From: Sympetrum striolatum
Lineage: Eukaryota > Arthropoda > Insecta > Odonata > Libellulidae
Direction: 5' to 3'
Assembly (NCBI GenBank): GCA_947579665.1
Contig: OX388349.1
Coordinates: 75,458,841 to 75,522,840, forward strand
DNA length: 64,000 nucleotides
The position numbers and the translations under genes were made by a program. Of the stretch, positions 1 through 12,900 are shown one piece after another. Position 1 is the stretch's first letter; each line of letters begins with the position of its first letter. Below the pieces are notes generated by a model. It worked only from the letters and a program-made list of their open reading frames with translations, ran no database searches and was not told the origin of the DNA.

Positions 1-799
1 GACTAAATCATGACGAAGAGACTGATGACGACCTTGAGGAGAGAGTACAACCAGGAAAGAATAAGTACAAAATGCATAGTAATTAAGATTTTACATAGTT
101 TAATTTGCTGTAAATAGTCCTTTTGTTTGCCATTGTTCCATATATTAATTCATTTGCTCTTATTTCTTAATGTCTCTCTTTCGCTCTTATTTAGTTCATC
201 TCTCGTCCAACGAACGGGACTGGGACTAAACCATGACGAAGAGACTGATGACGACCTTGGGGAGAGAGTACAACCTGGAAAGAATAAGTACAAAATGCAA
301 AGTAATTAAGATTTTACATAGTTTAATTTGCTGTAAATAGTCCTTTGTTTGCAATTGTTGCAAATATTAATTAATTTGCTCTTATTTCTTACAGTCTCTC
401 CTTCGCTCTTATTTAGTTCACCTCCCGTCGAACGAACGGGACTGGGACCAAACCATGACGAAGAGACTGATGACGACATTGGGGAGAGAGTACAACCAGG
501 AAAGAATAAGAACAAAATGCATAGTAATTAAGATTTTACATAGTTTAATTTGCTGTAAATAGTCCTTTTGTTTGCCATTGTTTCAAATATTAATTAATTT
601 GCTCTTATTTCTTACAGTCTCTCCTTCGCTCTTATTTAGTTCACCTCTCGTCGAAAGAACGGGACTGGGACTAAATCATGACGAAGAGACTGATGACGAC
701 CTTGGGGAGAGAGTACAACAAGGAAAGAATAAGTACAAAATGCATAGTAATTAAGATTTTACATAGTTTAGTTTGTAAAAATTGTCCTTTTGTTTGCCA
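1..799 (+). repeat. Divergent monomers left of the 6-unit HOR
   Basis: About three and a half units that do not match one another closely. The unit around 127-309 has TTAATG instead of TTACAG before TCTCTC and CATCTCTCGTCC in place of CACCTCTCGTCG. This variant recurs near 16387, 26860, 31764, 44686 and 49809. The unit starting near 349 has lost one T in TCCTTTTG. Confidence 0.85.
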
Positions 800-3700
800 T
801 TGTTCCATATATTAATTCATTTGCTCTTATTTCTTACTGTCTCTCCTTCGCTTTTATTTAGTTCACCTCTCGTCGAACGAACGGGACTGGGACCAAACCA
901 TGACGAAGAGACTGATGACGACCTTGGGGAGAGAGTACAACCAGGAAAGAATAAGTACAAATTGCATAGTAATTAAGATTTTCATAGTTTAATTTGGTCT
1001 AAATAGTCCTTTTGTTTGCCATTGTTCCAAGTATTTATTAATTTGCTCTTATTTCTTACAGTCTCTCCTTCGCTCTTATTTAGTTCACCTCTCGTCGAAA
1101 GAACGGGACTGGGACTAAATCATGACGAAGAGACTGATGACGACCTTGGGGAGAGAGTACAACCAGGAAAGAATAAGTACAAATGCATAGTAATTAAGAT
1201 TTTACATAGTTAATTTGCTGTAAATAGTCCTTTTGTTTGCCATTGTTCCAAATATTAATTAATTTGCTCTTATTTCTTACAGTCTCTCCTTCGCTCTTAT
1301 TTAGTTCACCTCTCGTCGAAAGAACGGGACTGGGACTAAATCATGATGAAGAGACTGATGACGACCTTGGGGAGAGAGTACAACCAGGAAAGAATATGTA
1401 CAAAATGCATAGTAATTAAGATTTTATATAGTTAATTTGCTGTAAATAGTCCTTTTGTTTGCCATTGTTCCAAATATTAATTAATTTGCTCTTATTTCTT
1501 ACAGTCTCTCCTTCGCTCTTATTTAGTTCACCTCTCGTCAAAAGAACGGGACTGGGACTAAATCATGACGAAGAGACTGATGACGACCTTGGGGAGAGAG
1601 TACAACCAGGAAAGAATAAGTACAAAATGCATAGTAATTATGATCTTACATAGTTAATTTGCTGTAAATAGTCCTTTTGTTTGCCATTGTTCCAAATATT
1701 AATTAATTTGCTCTTATTTCTTACAGTCTCTCCTTCGCTCTTATTTAGTTCACCTCTCGTCGAAAGAACGGGACTGGGACTAAATCAGGACGAAGAGACT
1801 GATGACGACCTTGGGAAGAGAGTACAACCAGGAAAGAATAAGTACAAAATGCATAGTAATTAAGATATTACATAGTTTAATTTGCTGTAAGATGTCCTTT
1901 TGTTTGCCATTGTTCCAAATATTACTTAATTTGCTCTTATTTCTTACAGTCTCTCCTTCGCTCTTATTTAGTTCACCTCCCGTCGAAAGAACGGGACTGG
2001 GACTAAATCATGACGAGGAGACTGATGACGACCTTGGGGAGAGAGTACAACCAGGAAAGAATAATTACAAAATGCATAGTAATTAAGATTTTACATAGTT
2101 TAGTTTGTTTAAATTGTCCTTTTGTTTGCCATTGTTCCATATATTAATTCATTTGCTCTTATTTTTTTCTGTCTCTCCTTCGCTTTTATTTAGTTCACCT
2201 CTCGTCGAACGAACGGGACTGTGAACAAACCATGACGAAGAGACTGATGACGACCTTGGGGAGAGAGTACAACCAGGAAAGAATAAGTACAAATTGCATA
2301 GTAATTAAGATTTTCATAGTTTAATTTGGTCTAAATAGTCCTTTTGTTTGCCATTGTTCCAAGTATTTATTAATTTGCTCTTATTTCTTACAGTCTCTCC
2401 TTCGCTCTTATTTAGTTCACCTCTCGTCGAAAGAACGGGACTGGGACTAAATCATGACGAAGAGACTGATGACGACCTTGGGGAGAGAGTACAACCAGGA
2501 AAGAATAAGTACAAATGCATAGTAATTAAGATTTTACATAGTTAATTTGCTGTAAATAGTCCTTTTGTTTGCCATTGTTCCAAATATTAATTAATTTGCT
2601 CTTATTTCTTACAGTCTCTCCTTCGCTCTTATTTAGTTCACCTCTCGTCGAAAGAACGGGACTGGGACTAAATCATGATGAAGAGACTGATGACGACCTT
2701 GGGGAGAGAGTACAACCAGGAAAGAATATGTACAAAATGCATAGTAATTAAGATTTTATATAGTTAATTTGCTGTAAATAGTCCTTTTGTTTGCCATTGT
2801 TCCAAATATTAATTAATTTGCTCTTATTTCTTACAGTCTCTCCTTCGCTCTTATTTAGTTCACCTCTCGTCAAAAGAACGGGACTGGGACTAAATCATGA
2901 CGAAGAGACTGATGACGACCTTGGGGAGAGAGTACAACCAGGAAAGAATAAGTACAAAATGCATAGTAATTATGATCTTACATAGTTAATTTGCTGTAAA
3001 TAGTCCTTTTGTTTGCCATTGTTCCAAATATTAATTAATTTGCTCTTATTTCTTACAGTCTCTCCTTCGCTCTTATTTAGTTCACCTCTCGTCGAAAGAA
3101 CGGGACTGGGACTAAATCAGGACGAAGAGACTGATGACGACCTTGGGAAGAGAGTACAACCAGGAAAGAATAAGTACAAAATGCATAGTAATTAAGATAT
3201 TACATAGTTTAATTTGCTGTAAGATGTCCTTTTGTTTGCCATTGTTCCAAATATTACTTAATTTGCTCTTATTTCTTACAGTCTCTCCTTCGCTCTTATT
3301 TAGTTCACCTCCCGTCGAAAGAACGGGACTGGGACTAAATCATGACGAGGAGACTGATGACGACCTTGGGGAGAGAGTACAACCAGGAAAGAATAATTAC
3401 AAAATGCATAGTAATTAAGATTTTACATAGTTTAGTTTGTTTAAATTGTCCTTTTGTTTGCCATTGTTCCATATATTAATTCATTTGCTCTTATTTTTTT
3501 CTGTCTCTCCTTCGCTTTTATTTAGTTCACCTCTCGTCGAACGAACGGGACTGTGAACAAACCATGACGAAGAGACTGATGACGACCTTGGGGAGAGAGT
3601 ACAACCAGGAAAGAATAAGTACAAATTGCATAGTAATTAAGATTTTCATAGTTTAATTTGGTCTAAATAGTCCTTTTGTTTGCCATTGTTCCAAGTATTT

Positions 3701-3900
3701 ATTAATTTGCTCTTATTTCTTACAGTCTCTCCTTCGCTCTTATTTAGTTCACCTCTCGTCGAAAGAACGGGACTGGGACTAAATCATGACGAAGAGACTG
3801 ATGACGACCTTGGGGAGAGAGTACAACCAGGAAAGAATAAGTACAAATGCATAGTAATTAAGATTTTACATAGTTAATTTGCTGTAAATAGTCCTTTTGT
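800..3900 (+). repeat. 6-unit higher-order repeat, period 1332 bp, about 2.3 copies
   Basis: The landmark GTTCCAAGTATTTATTAATTT occurs near 1026, 2358 and 3690, exactly 1332 bp apart. So do a one-base-deleted block (GTACAAATGCATAG), a unit with AATATGTAC, one with GTCAAAAGAACG and one with AATCAGGACGAAG. The second period is almost identical to the first. The unit starting near 782 is a more diverged relative of those at 2114 and 3446. After about 3900 the third copy breaks up: a unit mixing features of the second and third HOR positions is followed directly by the AATCAGGACG unit, so one unit has been lost by exchange. The period is 1332 rather than 1338 because these units lack single bases in the AT-rich block. 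Confidence 0.9.
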
Positions 3901-6621
3901 TTGCCATTCTTCCAAATATTAATTAATTTGCTCTTATTTCTTACAGTCTCTCCTTCGCTCTTATTTAGTTCACCTCTCGTCGAAAGAACGGGACTGGGAC
4001 TAAATCATGACGAAGAGACTGATGACGACCTTGGGGAGAGAGTACAACCAGGAAAGAATAAGTACAAAATGCATAGTAATTAAGATTTTACATAGTTAAT
4101 TTGCTGTAAATAGTCCTTTTGTTTGCCATTGTTCCAAATATTAATTAATTTGCTCTTATTTCTTACAGTCTCTCCTTCGCTCTTATTTAGTTCACCTCTC
4201 GTCGAAAGAACGGGACTGGGACTAAATCAGGACGAAGAGACTGATGACGACCTTGGGAAGAGAGTACAACCAGGAAAGAATAAGTACAAAATGCATAGTA
4301 ATTAAGATATTACATAGTTTAATTTGCTGTAAATAGTCTTATTGTTTGCCATTGTTCCATATATTAATTCATTTGCTCTTATTTCTTAATGTCTCTCCTT
4401 CTATCTTATTTAATTCATCTCTCGTCCAACGAACGGGACTGGGACTAAACCATGACGAAGAGACTGATGACGACCTTGGGGAGAGAGTACAACCTGGAAA
4501 GAATAAGTACAAAATGCATAGCAATTAAAATTTTACATAGTTTAATTTGCTGTAAATAGTCCTTTTGTTTGCCATTGTTCCAAATATTAATTAATTTGCT
4601 CTTATTTCTTACAGTCTCTCCTTCGCTCTTATTTAGTTCACCTCTCGTCGAACGAACGGGACTGGGACTAAACCAAGACGAAGAGACTGATGACGACCTT
4701 GGGGAGAGAGTACAACATGGAAAGAATAAGTACAAAATGCATAGTAATTAAGATTTTATTTAGTTTAGTTTTTGGTAAATAGTCCTTTTGTTTGCCATTG
4801 TTCCAAATATTAATTCATTTGCTCTTATTTCTTACTTTCTCTCCTTCGCTCTTATTTAGTTCATCTCTCGTCGAACGAACGGGACTGGGACCAAACCATG
4901 ACGAAGAGACTGACGACGACCTTGAGGAGAGAGTGCAACCAGGAAAGAATAAGTACAAAATGCATAGTAATTAAGATTTTATATAGTATAGTTTTTGGTA
5001 AATAGTCCTTTTGTTTGCCATTGTTCCAAATATTAATTCATTTGCTCTTATTTCTTACTGTCAATCCTTCGCTCTTATTTAGTTCATCTCTCGTCGAACG
5101 AAAGGGACTGGGACCAAACCGTAACGAAGAGACTGATGACGACCTTGGGGAAAGAGTACAACCAGGAAAGAATAAGTACAAAATGCATAGTAATTAAGAT
5201 TTTACATAGTTTAATTTGCTGTAAATAGTCCTTTTGTTTGCCATTGTTCCAAATATTAATTAATTTGCTCTTATTTCTTACAGTCTCTCCTTCGCTCTTA
5301 TTTAGTTCACCTCTCGTCGAAAGAACGGGACTGGGACTAAATCATGACGAAGAGACTGATGACGACCTTATGGAGAGAGTACAACCAGGAAAGAATAAGT
5401 ACAAAATGCATAGTTATTAAGATTTTACATAGTTTAATTTGATGTAAATAGACCTTTTGTTTGCCATTGTTCCAAAAATTAATTCATTTGCTCTTATTTC
5501 TTACAGTCTCTCCTTCGCTCTTATTTAGTTCACCTCTCGTCCAACGAACGGGACTGGGACTAAATCATGACGAAGAGACTGATGACGACCTTGGGGAGAG
5601 AGTACAACCAGGAAAGAATAAGTACAAAATGCATAGTAATTAAGATTTTACATAGTTTAATTTGCTGTAAATAGTCCTTTTGTTTGCCATTGTTCCAAAT
5701 AAAAATTAATTTGCTCTTATTTCTTACAGTCTCTCCTTCGCTCTTATTTAGTTCACCTCTCGTCAAAAGAACGGGACTGGGACTAAATCATGACGAAGAG
5801 ACTGATGACGACCTTGGGGAGAGAGTACAACCAGGAAAGAATAAGTACAAAATGCATAGTAATTAAGATTTTACATAGTTTAATTTGATGTAAATAGACC
5901 TCTTGTTTGCCATTGTTCCAAATATTAATTAATTTGCTCTTATTGCTTACAGTCTCTCCTTCGCTCTTATTTAGTTCACCTCTCGTCGAAAGAACGGGAC
6001 TGGGACCAAACCATGACGAAGAGACTGATGACGACCTTGGGGAAAGAGTACAACCAGGAAAGAATATGTACAAAATGCATAGTAATTAAGATTTTACATA
6101 GTTTAATTTGCTGTAAATAGTCCTTTTGTTTGCCATTGTTCCAAATATTAATTAATTTGCTCTTATTTCTTACAGTCTCTCCTTCGCTCTTATTTAGTTC
6201 ACCTCTCGTCGAAAGAACGGGACTGGGACTAAATCATGACGAAGAGACTGATGACGACCTTGGGGAGAGAGTACAACCAGGAAAGAATAAGTACAAAATG
6301 CATAGTTATTAAGATTTTACATAGTTTAATTTGATGTAAATAGACCTTTTGTTTGCCATTGTTCCAAAAATTAATTCATTTGCTCTTATTTCTTACAGTC
6401 TCTCCTTCGCTCTTATTTAGTTCACCTCTCGTCCAACGAACGGGACTGGGACTAAATCATGACGAAGAGACTGTTGACGACCTTGGGGAGAGAGTACAAC
6501 CAGGAAAGAATAAGTACAAAATGCATAGTAATTAAGATTTTACATAGTTTAATTTGCTGTAAATAGTCCTTTTGTTTGCCATTGTTCCAAATATTAATTA
6601 ATTTGCTCTTATTTCTTACAG

Positions 6622-6750
6622 TCTCTCCTTCGCTCTTATTTAGTTCACCTCTCGTCGAAAGAACGGGACTGGGACTAAATCATGACGAAGAGACTGATGA
6701 CGACCTTGGGGAGAGAGTACAACCAGGAAAGAATAAGTACAAAATGCATA
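6622..6750 (+). other. Exon-like block of the monomer (129 bp = 43 codons)
   Basis: The block follows TTTCTTACAG and ends CATA before GTAATT. Read with its first two bases completing a codon begun by the previous block's last A, it has no stop and encodes 43 residues. The first part reads SPSLLFSSPLVERTG, a short hydrophobic stretch. It is followed by a strongly acidic run, HDEETDDDLGE, and then a basic tail, PGKNKYKMH. The same 129-bp length is kept in most units. I recognise no protein domain. Most indels among units fall outside this block. Against coding use: other units carry TGA or TAG in this frame, and one family has a one-base deletion in it. This is an inferred exon-like segment, not a proven exon. 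Confidence 0.45.
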
Positions 6751-6844
6751 GTAATTAAGATTTTACATAGTTTAATTTGATGTAAATAGACCTCTTGTTT
6801 GCCATTGTTCCAAATATTAATTAATTTGCTCTTATTTCTTACAG
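6751..6844 (+). other. Intron-like AT-rich block of the monomer (94 bp)
   Basis: The block begins GTAATTAAG. It carries repeated T tracts and a TTAATTAAT element about 30 bp before its end, where a branch point could lie, and finishes TTTGCTCTTATTTCTTACAG, a good-looking 3' splice acceptor. The donor (CATA before GTAATT) is weak because it lacks the usual AG before GT. Most length variation in the array lies here: loss of one T in CATAGTTTAATTT, loss of one T in ATTGTTCC, loss of TG in AATTTGCTC, and changes in the T run of CCTTTTG. The alternative view is a plain AT-rich satellite spacer that happens to resemble an intron. Confidence 0.45.
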
Positions 6845-8136
6845 CCTCTCCTTCGCTCTTATTTAGTTCACCTCTCGTCGAACGAACGGGACTGGGACCA
6901 AACCATGACGAAGAGACTGATGACGACCTTGGGGAAAGAGTACAACCAGGAAAGAATAAGTACAAAATGCATAGTAATTAAGATTTTACATAGTTTAATT
7001 TGCTGTAATTAGTCCTTTTGTTTGCCATTGTTCCAAATATTAATTAATTTGCTCTTATTTCTTACAGTCTCTCCTTCGCTCTTATTTAGTTCACCTCTCG
7101 TCGAAAGAACGGGACTGGGACTAAATCATGACGAAGAGACTGATGACGACCTTGGCGAGAGAGTACAACCAGGAAAGAATAAGTACAAAATGCATAGTAA
7201 TTAAGATTTTACATAGTTTAATTTGATGTAAATAGACCTCTTGTTTGCCATTGTTCCAAATATTAATTAATTTGCTCTTATTGCTTACAGTCTCTCCTTC
7301 GCTCTTATCTAGTTCACCTCTCGTCGAAAGAACGGGACTGGGACCAAACCATGACGAAGAGACTGATGACGACCTTGGGGAAAGAGTACAACCAGGAAAG
7401 AATAAGTACAAAATGCATAGTAATTAAGATTTTACATAGTTTAATTTGCTGTAATTAGTCCTTTTGTTTGCCATTGTTCCAAATATTAATTAATTTGCTC
7501 TTATTTCTTACAGTCTCTCCTTCGCTCTTATTTAGTTCACCTCTCGTCCAACGAACGGGACTGGGACTAAATCATGACGAAGAGACTGATGACGACCTTG
7601 GGGAGAGAGTACAACCAGGAAAGAATAAGTACAAAATGCATAGTAATTAAGATTTTACATAGTTTAATTTGCTGTAAATAGTCCTTTTGTTTGCCATTGT
7701 TCCAAATAAAAATTAATTTGCTCTTATTTCTTACAGTCTCTCCTTCGCTCTTATTTAGTTCACCTCTCGTCAAAAGAACGGGACTGGGACTAAATCATGA
7801 CGAAGAGACTGATGACGACCTTGGGGAGAGAGTACAACCAGGAAAGAATAAGTACAAAATGCATAGTAATTAAGATTTTACATAGTTTAATTTGATGTAA
7901 ATAGACCTTTTGTTTGCCATTGTTCCAAATATTAATTAATTTGCTCTTATTTCTTACAGTCTCTCCTTCGCTCTTATTTAGTTCACCTCTCGTCGAAAGA
8001 ACGGGACTGGGACTAAATCATGACGAAGAGACTGATGACGACCTTGGGGAGAGAGTACAACCAGGAAAGAATAAGTACAAAATGCATAGTTATTAAGATT
8101 TTACATAGTTTAATTTGATGTAAATAGACCTTTTGT

Positions 8137-9920
8137 TTGCCATTGTTCCAAAAATTAATTCATTTGCTCTTATTTCTTACAGTCTCTCCTTCGCTCTTAT
8201 TTAGTTCACCTCTCGTCCAACGAACGGGACTGGGACTAAATCATGACGAAGAGACTGTTGACGACCTTGGGGAGAGAGTACAACCAGGAAAGAATAAGTA
8301 CAAAATGCATAGTAATTAAGATTTTACATAGTTTAATTTGCTGTAAATAGTCCTTTTGTTTGCCATTGTTCCAAATATTAATTAATTTGCTCTTATTTCT
8401 TACAGTCTCTCCTTCGCTCTTATTTAGTTCACCTCTCGTCGAAAGAACGGGACTGGGACTAAATCATGACGAAGAGACTGATGACGACCTTGGGGAGAGA
8501 GTACAACCAGGAAAGAATAAGTACAAAATGCATAGTAATTAAGATTTAACATAGTTTAATTTGCTGTAAATAGTCCTTTTGTTTGCCATTGTTCCAAATA
8601 TTAATTAATTTGCTCTTATTTCTTACAGTCTCTCCTTCGCTCTTATTTAGTTCACCTCTCGTCGAAAGAACGGGACTGGGACTAAATCATGACGAAGAGA
8701 CTGATGACGACCTTGGGGAGAGAGTACAACTAGGAAAGAATAAGTACAAAATGCATAGTTATTAAGATTTTACATAGTTTAATTTGATGTAAATAGACCT
8801 TTTGTTTGCCATTGTTCCAAAAATTAATTCATTTGCTCTTATTTCTTACAGTCTCTCCTTCGCTCTTATTTAGTTCACCTCTCGTCCAACGAACGGGACT
8901 GGGACTAAATCATGACGAAGAGACTGATGACGACCTTGGGGAGAGAGTACAACCAGGAAAGAATAAGTACAAAATGCATAGTTATTAAGATTTTACATAG
9001 TTTAATTTGATGTAAATAGACCTTTTGTTTGCCATTGTTCCAAAAATTAATTCATTTGCTCTTATTTCTTACAGTCTCTCCTTCGCTCTTATTTAGTTCA
9101 CCTCTCGTCCAACGAACGGGACTGGGACTAAATCATGACGAAGAGACTGTTGACGACCTTGGGGAGAGAGTACAACCAGGAAAGAATAAGTACAAAATGC
9201 ATAGTAATTAAGATTTTACATAGTTTAATTTGCTGTAAATAGTCCTTTTGTTTGCCATTGTTCCAAATATTAATTAATTTGCTCTTATTTCTTACAGTCT
9301 CTCCTTCGCTCTTATTTAGTTCACCTCTCGTCGAAAGAACGGGACTGGGACTAAATCATGACGAAGAGACTGATGACGACCTTGGGGAGAGAGTACAACC
9401 AGGAAAGAATAAGTACAAAATGCATAGTAATTAAGATTTAACATAGTTTAATTTGCTGTAAATAGTCCTTTTGTTTGCCATTGTTCCAAATATTAATTAA
9501 TTTGCTCTTATTTCTTACAGTCTCTCCTTCGCTCTTATTTAGTTCACCTCTCGTCGAAAGAACGGGACTGGGACTAAATCATGACGAAGAGACTGATGAC
9601 GACCTTGGGGAGAGAGTACAACTAGGAAAGAATAAGTACAAAATGCATAGTTATTAAGATTTTACATAGTTTAATTTGATGTAAATAGACCTTTTGTTTG
9701 CCATTGTTCCAAAAATTAATTCATTTGCTCTTATTTCTTACAGTCTCTCCTTCGCTCTTATTTAGTTCACCTCTCGTCCAACGAACGGGACTGGGACTAA
9801 ATCATGACGAAGAGACTGATGACGACCTTGGGGAGAGAGTACAACCAGGAAAGAATAAGTACAAAATGCATAGTAATTAAGATTTTACATAGTTTAATTT
9901 GCTGTAAATAGTCCTTTTGT
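8137..9920 (+). repeat. 4-unit higher-order repeat, period 892 bp, two copies
   Basis: Copy one is 8137-9028 and copy two 9029-9920. The ordered markers GACTGTTGACGAC, GATTTAACATAG, GTACAACTAGG and CCAAAAATTAATTC recur at 892-bp spacing (for example GATTTAACATAG near 8543 and 9435). The fourth unit ends CATAGTTATT in the first copy and CATAGTAATT in the second, so the copies are not quite identical. Confidence 0.88.
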
Positions 9921-12900
9921 TTGCCATTGTTCCAAATATTAATTAATTTGCTCTTATTTCTTACAGTCTCTCCTTCGCTCTTATTTAGTTCACCTCTCGT
10001 CGAAAGAACGGGACTGGGACTAAATCATGACGAAGAGACTGATGACGACCTTGGGGAGAGAGTACAACCAGGAAAGAATAAGTACAAAATGCATAGTAAT
10101 TAAGATTTTACATAGTTTAATTTGATGTAAATAGACCTCTTGTTTGCCATTGTTCCAAATATTAATTAATTTGCTCTTATTGCTTACAGTCTCTCCTTCG
10201 CTCTTATTTAGTTCACCTCTCGTCGAAAGAACGGGACTGGGACCAAACCATGACGAAGAGACTGATGACGACCTTGGGGAAAGAGTACAACCAGGAAAGA
10301 ATAAGTACAAAATGCATAGTAATTAAGATTTTACATAGTTTAATTTGCTGTAAATAGTCCTTTTATTTGCCATTGTTCCAAATATTAATTAATTTGCTCT
10401 TATTTCTTACAGTCTCTCCTTCGCTCTTATTTAGTTCACCTCTCGTCGAAAGTACGGGACTGGGACTAAATCATGACGAAGAGACTGATGACAACCTTGG
10501 GGAGAGAGTACAACCAGGAAAGAATAAGTACAAAATGCATAGTTATTAAGATATTACATAGTTTAATTTGATGTAAATAGACCTTTTGTTTGCCATTGTT
10601 CCAAAAATTATTCATTTGCTCTTATTTCTTACATTCTCTCCTTCGCTCTTATTTAGTTCACCTCTCGTCCAACGAACGGGACTGGGACTAAATCATGACG
10701 AAGAGACTGATGACGACCTTGGGGAGAGAGTACAACCAGGAAAGAATAAGTACAAAATGCATAGTAATTAAGATTTTACATAGTTTAAATTGCTGTAAAT
10801 AGTCCTTTTGTTTGCCATTGTTCCAAATATTAATTAATTTGCTCTTATTTCTTACAGTCTCTCCTTCGCTCTTATTTAGTTCACCTCTCGTCGAAAGAAC
10901 GGGACTGGGACTAAATCATGACGAAGAGACTGATGACGACCTTGGGGAGAGAGTACAACCAGGAAAGAATAAGTACAAAATGCATAGTAATTAAGATTTT
11001 ACATAGTTTAATTTGCTGTAAATAGTCCTTTTGTTTGCCATTGTTCCAAATATTAATTAATTTTCTCTTATTTCTTACAGTCTCTCCTTCGCTCTTATTT
11101 AGTTCACCTCTCGTCGAAAGAACGGGACAAGGACTAAATCATGACGAAGATACTGATGACGACCTTAGGGAGAGAGTACAACCAGGAAAGAATAAGTACA
11201 AAATGCATAGTAATTAAGATTTTACATAGTTTAATTTGCTGTAAATAGTCCTTTTGATTGCCATTGTTCCAAATATTAATTAATTTGCTCTTATTTCTTA
11301 CAGTCTCTCCTTCGCTCTTATTTAGTTCACCTCTCGTCGAAAGAACAGGACTGGGACCGATCCATGAAGAAGAGACTGATGACGACCTTGGGGAAAGAGT
11401 ACAACCAGGAAAGAATAAGTACAAAATACATAGTAATTAAGATTTTATATAGTTTAATTTGCTGTAAATAGTCCTTTTGTTTGCCATTGTTCCAAATATT
11501 AATGAATTTGCTCTTATTTCTTACAGTCTCTCCTTCGCTCTTATTTAGTTCACCTCTCCTCGAAAGAACGGGACTGGGACCAAACCATGACGAAGAGGCT
11601 GATGACGACCTTGGGGAAAGAGTACAACCAGGAAAGTATAAGTACAAAATGCATAGTAATTAAGATTTTACATAGTTTAATTTGCTGTATATAGTCCTTT
11701 TGTTTACCATTGTTCAAAATATTAATTAATTTGCTCTTATTTCTTACAGTCTCTCCTTCGCTCTTATTTAGTTCACCTCTCGTCGAAAGAACGGGCCTGG
11801 GACTAAATCATGACGAAGAGACTGATGACGACCTTTGGGAAAGAGTACAAGCAGGAAAGAATAAGTACAAAATGCATAGTAATTAAGATTTTACATAGTT
11901 TAATTTGCTGTAATTAGTCCTTTTGTTTGCCATTGTTCCAAATATTAATTAATTTGCTCTTATTTCTTACAGTCTCTCCTTCGCTCTTATTTAGTTCACC
12001 TCTCGTCGAAAGGACGGGACTGGGACTAAATCATGACGAAGAGACTGATGACGACCTTGGGGAGAGAGTACAACCAGGAAAGAATAAGTACAAAATCCAT
12101 AGTAATTAAGATTTTACATAGTTAAATTTCATGTAAATAGACCTTTTGTTTGCCATTGTTCCAAATATTAATTAATTTGCTCTTATTACTTACAGTCTCT
12201 CCTTCGCTCTTATTTAGTTCACCTCTCGTGGAAAGAACGGGACTGGGACCAAACCATGACGAAGAGACTGATGACGACCTTGGGGAAAGAGTACAACCAG
12301 GAAAGAATAAGTACAAAATGCATAGTAATTAAGATTTTACATAGTTTAATTTGCTGTAAATAGTCCTTTTGTTTGCCATTGTTCCAGATATTAATTAATT
12401 TGCTCTTATTTCTTACAGTCTATCCTTCGCTATTATTTAGTTCACCTCTCATCGAAAGAACGGGACTGGGACTTAATCATGACGAAGAGACTGATGACGA
12501 CCTTGGGGAAAGAGTACAACCAGGAAAGAATAAGTACAAAATGCATAGTAATTAAGATTTTACATAGTTTAATTTGCTGTAAATAGTCCTTTTGTTTGCC
12601 ATTGTTCCAAATATTAATTAATTTGCTCTTATTTCTTACAGTCTCTCCTTCGCTCTTATTTGGTTCACCTCTCGTCGAAAGAACGGGACTGGGACTAAAT
12701 CATGACGAAGAGACTGATGACGACCTTGGGGAGAGAGTACAACCAGGAAAGAATAAGTACAAAATGCATAGTAATTAAGATTTTACATAGTTTAATTTGA
12801 TGTAAATAGACCTTTTGTTTGCCATTGTTCCAAATATTAATTCATTTGCTCTTATTTCTTAATGTCTCTCCTTCGCTCTTATTTAGTTCACCTCTCGTCC

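Larger units (their letters stand above)
6622..6844 (+). repeat. Representative monomer (223 bp) chosen as reference unit
   Basis: This unit is close to the common sequence of the left third of the array and is used here to define parts. Positions 6622-6750 are the GC-richer block (129 bp) and 6751-6844 the AT-rich block (94 bp). In a hand-made consensus, 60 of 129 bases are G or C in the first block and 23 of 94 in the second. The change in composition falls at the GTAATT and TTACAG boundaries. A partial inverted repeat lies in the first block: CAGTCTCT-CC-TTCG at 6619-6632 faces CGAAGAGACTG at 6686-6696. Confidence 0.85.
3901..8136 (+). repeat. Homogeneous monomers with short-range shuffling
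   Basis: About 19 units of 222-223 bp. Recurrent variants are CATAGTTATTAAG (donor position GTTATT), CCAAAAATTAATTCATT, CCAAATAAAAATTAATT, GATGTAAATAGACC in place of GCTGTAAATAGTCC, and CTTATTGCTTACAG. They recur in similar order at several offsets: units near 5684 and 7691 match at 2007 bp (9 units), and units near 6130-6758 match 7914-8542 at 1784 bp (8 units). This indicates older, partly scrambled HORs. Confidence 0.85.
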
